Made by a program: the position numbers and the translations under genes. From contig JALMGJ010000004.1 in the NCBI GenBank assembly GCA_023362775.1, forward strand, positions 37,154,929 through 37,218,928: 64,000 nucleotides of DNA. The letters run 5' to 3'. Numbering within the stretch: position 1 is the stretch's first letter; each line of letters opens with the position of its first letter. The notes beneath the pieces were generated by a model that was not told where the DNA came from, did no database searches, and was given only the letters and a program-made list of their open reading frames with translations. This stretch comes from Charina bottae. Its lineage: Eukaryota > Chordata > Lepidosauria > Squamata > Charinaidae. Of the stretch, positions 59,969-64,000 are shown piece after piece.

Positions 59969-60395
59969 GGGGGGACGACGGGTTCAGGAATGGGGGACCA
60001 GCCATAATATCCCCCGGAAATTAACAACGGTGGAAGGTTTTTATTGGACTTTTAACTTTATTTTAACAACTAAGAGGAAGCCCCCATCTGTACCCACATT
60101 TATTTATAGGCTGCAGAGATTTTTTAGGGTCCCTGTAGTGTGAATGTGGCCCCCCCTGGATGTGAGAGAGTCAGGGGGGAGTCCAAGATTGTGTGATAGT
60201 ATGTATGAGTGCCCACACCTGAGTGAGAGGCAGGTGGTGGGCAGGAGTGGATGATATCTCTCTACGACCAGTGAGAGTGGTTGTGGGGGGACATTGTAGG
60301 TGTGGTTGTGGTGGTTAGGCCCTTTCAGTGCCGAGAGCTTAGGCTGGTGCGCTGGGGGGGGCCTACCATCACTAGAAGTTGACTGAGTTTGAGAG

Positions 60396-63300
60396 ATGTG
60401 TGCGTGTGGGAGGGGACCCGTGTTTCAACCTAGGGTCTTTGAAGGTCTGGGAGTGGAGGCATCTGGACCTGGAAGCTCTGGGGGTTATGGAGTGGGCTGC
60501 CCTATCGAAGTGGTGACGGGCCGGGGATGTTATGACGGGAACTGGAGGGCGGGCCATCGTTGGGGAAGACGCCCCCGGTGTTTATTACCGGTGGCGTGTT
60601 CCGGCCCTCCACGTTCATACCCAGGTCCTGGTCAGCAGATCCTTCAGGGCCCCGGTTTCCGGCTGCTGCTGCTTAATGCCAGGTCTGTTAACAACAAGGG
60701 CCCCCTCATATGTGATTTGATCACGGAAGAGGGGGCAGACCTGGCATGTATCACCGAGACCTGGCTGAGCTCGGAGGGGGGGGTAGCCCTCTCTGAAATA
60801 TGCCCAGCCGGGTTTCAAGTGTGGCACCAGCCGAGACTCAGGGGCAGGGGAGGAGGGGTGGCGGTTGTAATTCGAGAGTCTCTAGTGGCCTTCAGGGGCA
60901 CTGCTCCGCAAGTAGCCGGTTGTGAGACCCTGTTTTTCAAGTTGGGTTCTCGAGAACAGTTGGGAGTGTTGCTGCTGTACCAGCCTCCCTGCTGCGTAGC
61001 AACATCCCTGCCTGAGCTGCTGGAGGCCGTCTCGGGGCTGGCGGTGGAATTCCCTAGGCTTATGGTTCTGGGGGATTTCAATCTGCCGTCCCTGGGACGT
61101 GCCTCGGAGGTAGCTCGGGAGTTCATGACTACCATGGCAGCCATGGGCCTGTTCCAGATTATTCGAGACCCAACTCGAGACAGTGGACTCACCCCGGACT
61201 TAGTTTTCTTGTCGGAGCAGTGGCAGTATGCTCTGAGGGGAGAGTTACATCTTTCCCCTTTGTCATGGTCAGATCATGCCCTGGTGACCTTGAGATTCTC
61301 TTATGCCGCCCCACTCCGCAGGGAGGCAGGACCCAATCGATTGGTCCGCCCCCGGCGACTAATGGACCCAATAGGGTTTCAGAGGGAGCTGGGGGCTGTA
61401 CCTCAGGATCTACTGCACGCTCCAGCGGAGGTCCTGGCCGCAACCTGGAATAAGGAGGCGGCCGGGGCCTTGGACAGGATCGCGCCTATGCGGCCTCTCT
61501 TGCCACACTTGACCCGATACTCCCCTTGGTATACGGAGGAGTTGAGGGTCTTGAAGAGGGTTAAGAGACGCCTAGAGCGCCGCTGGAGAAAGACAAGGTC
61601 TGAATCTGACCGAACACAAGCTAGAGTCGCTGTTAAGACCTACCTTGTGGCGGTAAGAGCGGCGAAACGTCAATATTTCTCCGCTCTTATTGCGTCCGCA
61701 GAATGCCGCCCGACGACCCTGTTTAAGATAACAAGATCTCTGTTGGGTAAGGTGGAGTCTGTGACCCACCTACAGGGCCGTGCGGAAGAATTTTCTGAGC
61801 ATCTGCAGGATAAAGTCGCTCAGATTCGGTCTAAGTTGGACTCTAAGCGTGTAGCACAGTCTGGGGAGATGCCGAGGGAACGTCTTTGCCCGGTTATCTG
61901 GGAACAGTTCGATCCTGTTGGACCTAAGGAAGTGGACAGGATCCTTCGGGTTGTAAGGGCCACCACATGTCATCTGGACCCATGCCCTTCCTGGCTGGTA
62001 CAGGCAGCCCGGGAGGTGACATGTGGTTGGGCCCAGGTGATGGTTAATGCATCTCTGGGGGAGGGGGTGTTCCCAGCTGCTTTTAAAGGGGCTTTGGTGC
62101 ACCCCCTCCTCAAGAAACCATCACTGGACCCTACTATATTGGACAATTTTCGTCCTGTCTCCCACCTCCCCTTTTTAGGGAAGGTGGTTGAGAAAGCGGT
62201 GGCGTTGCAACTCCAGAGGATCCTGGATGATACGGATTATCTGGACCCCTTCCAGTCGGGTTTCAGGCCGGGATATGGGGTGGAAACTGCATTGGTCGCG
62301 CTTACAGATGATCTCTGGCGGGAGCGGGATGGAGGGAGTGCATCCATCCTAGCTCTTCTTGACCTCTCAGCGGCATTCGATACCATCGACCATGGTATCC
62401 TTTTGGGACGGCTCAGGGAGTTGGGGGTGGGAGGCGTAGTTCTGCGTTGGTTCACCTCCTTCCTCCAGGGCCGTTCCCAATCGGTGGTAATAGGAGAGGA
62501 AAGGTCCGACCCTCGCCCCCTCGTCTGTGGGGTACCGCAGGGTTCGGTTCTTTCCCCTCTCCTATTTAACATCTACATGAAACCGCTGGGTGAGATCATC
62601 CGTCACCATGGGATGAGATACCATCAATATGCAGACGATACTCAATTATATATTTCCATCCCTGGTGAGATAAGTGATGCAGTGGCTACCCTTTCTCAGT
62701 GCCTGGAGGCTGTGGGGGTCTGGATGGGGAACAACAGGCTTCGACTGAACCCTGGTAAGACGGAGTGGCTGTGGATTGATGGCTCCCGTGGATCCAGGAA
62801 GTTGTCATCTCTAGTTCTGGATGGGGTTGCACTACCCCATTCAGACCAAGTGCGTAATTTGGGGGTTCTTCTGGACTCACGGCTCCTGCTTGAAGAGCAG
62901 GTGGTAGCCGTGGCCAGGAGGGCTTTTGCACAACTTCGTGTTGTGCGTCAGTTACGCCCTTTCCTGGATCAGGAAGCCCTCCGTACAGTCACTCATGCCC
63001 TGGTCATCTCCCATATAGACTATTGCAACGCGCTCTACATGGGGCTACCCTTGAGGAGTATCCGGAAGCTTCAATTGGTCCAGAATGCGGCTGCTCGCGC
63101 AGTTATTGGTGCGCCTAGATCAGCGCATGTGACACCTCTGTTGCGACAGCTGCACTGGGTGCCTGTGTGCTTCCGGGTCCAATTCAAGGTGTTGGTTATC
63201 ACCTTTAAAGCCCTACATGACATAGGGCCAGGTTACCTGAGGGACCGTCTCATCCCCATAACATTGAACCGTCCCACTCGGTCATTCAGAGAGGGCATGC

Positions 63301-63512
63301 TACGGATCCCGTCCGTAAAGGAATGTCACCTGACGGGGTCTAGGAGGCGTGCCTTCTCGATAACGGCGCCCACCCTTTGGAATATGCTACCCCCGGAGGT
63401 GAGGCAGGCCTCATCGCTCCCAGCCTTCAGAAAGAGCTTAAAGACCTGGTTCTGCCGCCTTGCGTGGGGGGAGGGGGGGAACAGTTCCTCTTGGGGATGG
63501 CTGGTGCCATAG
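60396..63512 (+). CDS. L2 LINE ORF: AP endonuclease plus reverse transcriptase, 1038 codons, intact
   Basis: The enzyme would nick genomic DNA and reverse transcribe its own RNA at the nick. The endonuclease spans about residues 88-302: LNARSVNNK (94-101), ETW (121-123), GGGVAVVIRES, VLGDFNLP (224-231) and WSDH (291-294), the last carrying the catalytic histidine. The RT spans about 565-815: LLKKPSLDP.ILDNFRPVSHLPFLGKVVEK, FQSGFRPG, LLDLSAAFDTIDH (motif A aspartate), VPQGSVLSPLLFNIY, and YADD at 745-748. An L2-type C-terminus follows (HIDYCNALYMGLP, LQLVQNAAAR, LHWVPVCFRVQFKVLVITFKALH) and ends GWLVP. No stop or frameshift breaks it, and all catalytic motifs are present. This is unusual beside the other L2 copies in the window, all heavily decayed. 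The true start could be a later Met. Confidence 0.92.
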   Translation: MCACGRGPVFQPRVFEGLGVEASGPGSSGGYGVGCPIEVVTGRGCYDGNWRAGHRWGRRPRCLLPVACSGPPRSYPGPGQQILQGPGFRLLLLNARSVNNKGPLICDLITEEGADLACITETWLSSEGGVALSEICPAGFQVWHQPRLRGRGGGVAVVIRESLVAFRGTAPQVAGCETLFFKLGSREQLGVLLLYQPPCCVATSLPELLEAVSGLAVEFPRLMVLGDFNLPSLGRASEVAREFMTTMAAMGLFQIIRDPTRDSGLTPDLVFLSEQWQYALRGELHLSPLSWSDHALVTLRFSYAAPLRREAGPNRLVRPRRLMDPIGFQRELGAVPQDLLHAPAEVLAATWNKEAAGALDRIAPMRPLLPHLTRYSPWYTEELRVLKRVKRRLERRWRKTRSESDRTQARVAVKTYLVAVRAAKRQYFSALIASAECRPTTLFKITRSLLGKVESVTHLQGRAEEFSEHLQDKVAQIRSKLDSKRVAQSGEMPRERLCPVIWEQFDPVGPKEVDRILRVVRATTCHLDPCPSWLVQAAREVTCGWAQVMVNASLGEGVFPAAFKGALVHPLLKKPSLDPTILDNFRPVSHLPFLGKVVEKAVALQLQRILDDTDYLDPFQSGFRPGYGVETALVALTDDLWRERDGGSASILALLDLSAAFDTIDHGILLGRLRELGVGGVVLRWFTSFLQGRSQSVVIGEERSDPRPLVCGVPQGSVLSPLLFNIYMKPLGEIIRHHGMRYHQYADDTQLYISIPGEISDAVATLSQCLEAVGVWMGNNRLRLNPGKTEWLWIDGSRGSRKLSSLVLDGVALPHSDQVRNLGVLLDSRLLLEEQVVAVARRAFAQLRVVRQLRPFLDQEALRTVTHALVISHIDYCNALYMGLPLRSIRKLQLVQNAAARAVIGAPRSAHVTPLLRQLHWVPVCFRVQFKVLVITFKALHDIGPGYLRDRLIPITLNRPTRSFREGMLRIPSVKECHLTGSRRRAFSITAPTLWNMLPPEVRQASSLPAFRKSLKTWFCRLAWGEGGNSSSWGWLVP

Positions 63513-63706
63513 GGCCCTTTTAAACATCCAAACATCATACCACCGCATCTTGGATTTTTATATTTAATTTTAATATATTAGAGTGTTTTATTGGGTTGTT
63601 TTAATTGTCGGATTTTAATTTTTGTGTTTTGTAAACCGCCCAGAGTTCCCTTGCGGGGAGATGGAGCGGTATATAAATTGAAACATAAATAAATAAATAA
63701 ATAAAT

Positions 63707-64000
63707 GTTATGGCCTTGCCTTCTTTGCCCCATAAAATCACTCCAGGATTCCTCCAGATTTTTATTTCAGCCAAAACCCAGAACAACCAACGCTTCAGCA
63801 AAATCCCAGAACAATCAAAATCCTGCCAGAACATATCCAATCCAAAATGGTTTGGCAGAACCTCTGGGACATGATGGTCTGTTTCAAGTTCAAAACAAAA
63901 TATATATTCTATGTTGTGCATACCCTTAAAAGGTTATGCTATACAAAATTTACTGGCTTTGCTGAATTGTATGTGATTTTTTTGTAATTACTGGAAGGGG
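63707..64000. other. Intron beyond the L2 element, nothing recognised
   Basis: AT-rich sequence with a loosely repeated cccagaacaaycaa word near 63777-63815. No exon seen. Confidence 0.4.

Larger units (their letters stand above)
59086..63706 (+). mobile_element. Near-complete L2-clade LINE
   Basis: It has a GC-rich 5' leader, a 1038-codon endonuclease/RT frame (60396-63512) and a short 3' UTR (gtaaaccgcccagagttccc ... gcggtatataaattg) ending in an AAAT-repeat tail at 63706. The tail is an L2-type microsatellite tail, not the ATTCTATG repeat of CR1. The exact 5' boundary is uncertain. The strong GC change and the words ccaagatggcgatcggg come at about 59270, but two copies of a ~99-bp unit (59098 and 59197) precede it and may be part of the promoter. 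No target-site duplication was found. Confidence 0.88.

Noticed and set aside
1..64000. CRISPR array, operon or prokaryotic content
   Set aside because: There are no regularly spaced short direct repeats with unique spacers and no compact gene arrangement. Splice sites, SINEs and LINEs mark vertebrate nuclear DNA.

Overview
The window looks like nuclear DNA from a squamate reptile (lizard or snake). It is AT-rich and intron-dominated. It carries a Sauria-type tRNA SINE, BovB (RTE) LINE sequence, L2-clade LINEs, Penelope-like elements (PLEs), hAT miniature elements and solo LTRs. No species call is possible from sequence alone.

The one host gene I can support is on the minus strand: the 3' part of SH3RF3 (POSH2, an SH3-domain RING E3 ligase/scaffold). 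Five consecutive coding exons can be read with AG acceptors and GT donors and compatible phases: 58397-58567 (third SH3), 57134-57381, 52899-53233, a 338-bp exon, and a terminal exon carrying the fourth SH3 and the stop. Joined, they give 419 in-frame codons. Upstream exons lie outside the window.

The dominant structural feature is a head-to-tail tandem duplication of 17,467 bp: 12799-30265 is repeated at 30297-47763 (period 17,498). A 31-bp filler between the copies is built from copies of the adjacent sequence. The last two SH3RF3 coding exons are therefore present twice (36034-36371 and 31667-31835; 18536-18873 and 14169-14337). I see no difference between the copies, including in a (TA)22 run and two poly-C runs.

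Layout. 1-12798: 3' flank of the gene with three dated insertions (hAT elements at 2389 and 7418, Sauria SINE at 3872) and no recognisable gene. 12799-30265 and 30297-47763: the duplicated block, with two exons and a set of nested transposons. 47764-52898: intron with the rest of a BovB, two PLE insertions, a solo LTR, an orphan LINE C-terminus and an L2 scrap. 53234-57133: intron holding a decayed L2 interrupted by a PLE and a solo LTR. 58568-64000: intron holding a near-complete L2 LINE with a 1038-codon open frame (60396-63512).

The least expected finding is in the PLE insertions. Two different PLE families carry a hammerhead-ribozyme-like core (CUGAAGA, stem II, GAAAC, GUH, with a compatible helix I). 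It sits in short inverted-repeat insertions flanked by perfect 12-15 bp target-site duplications.
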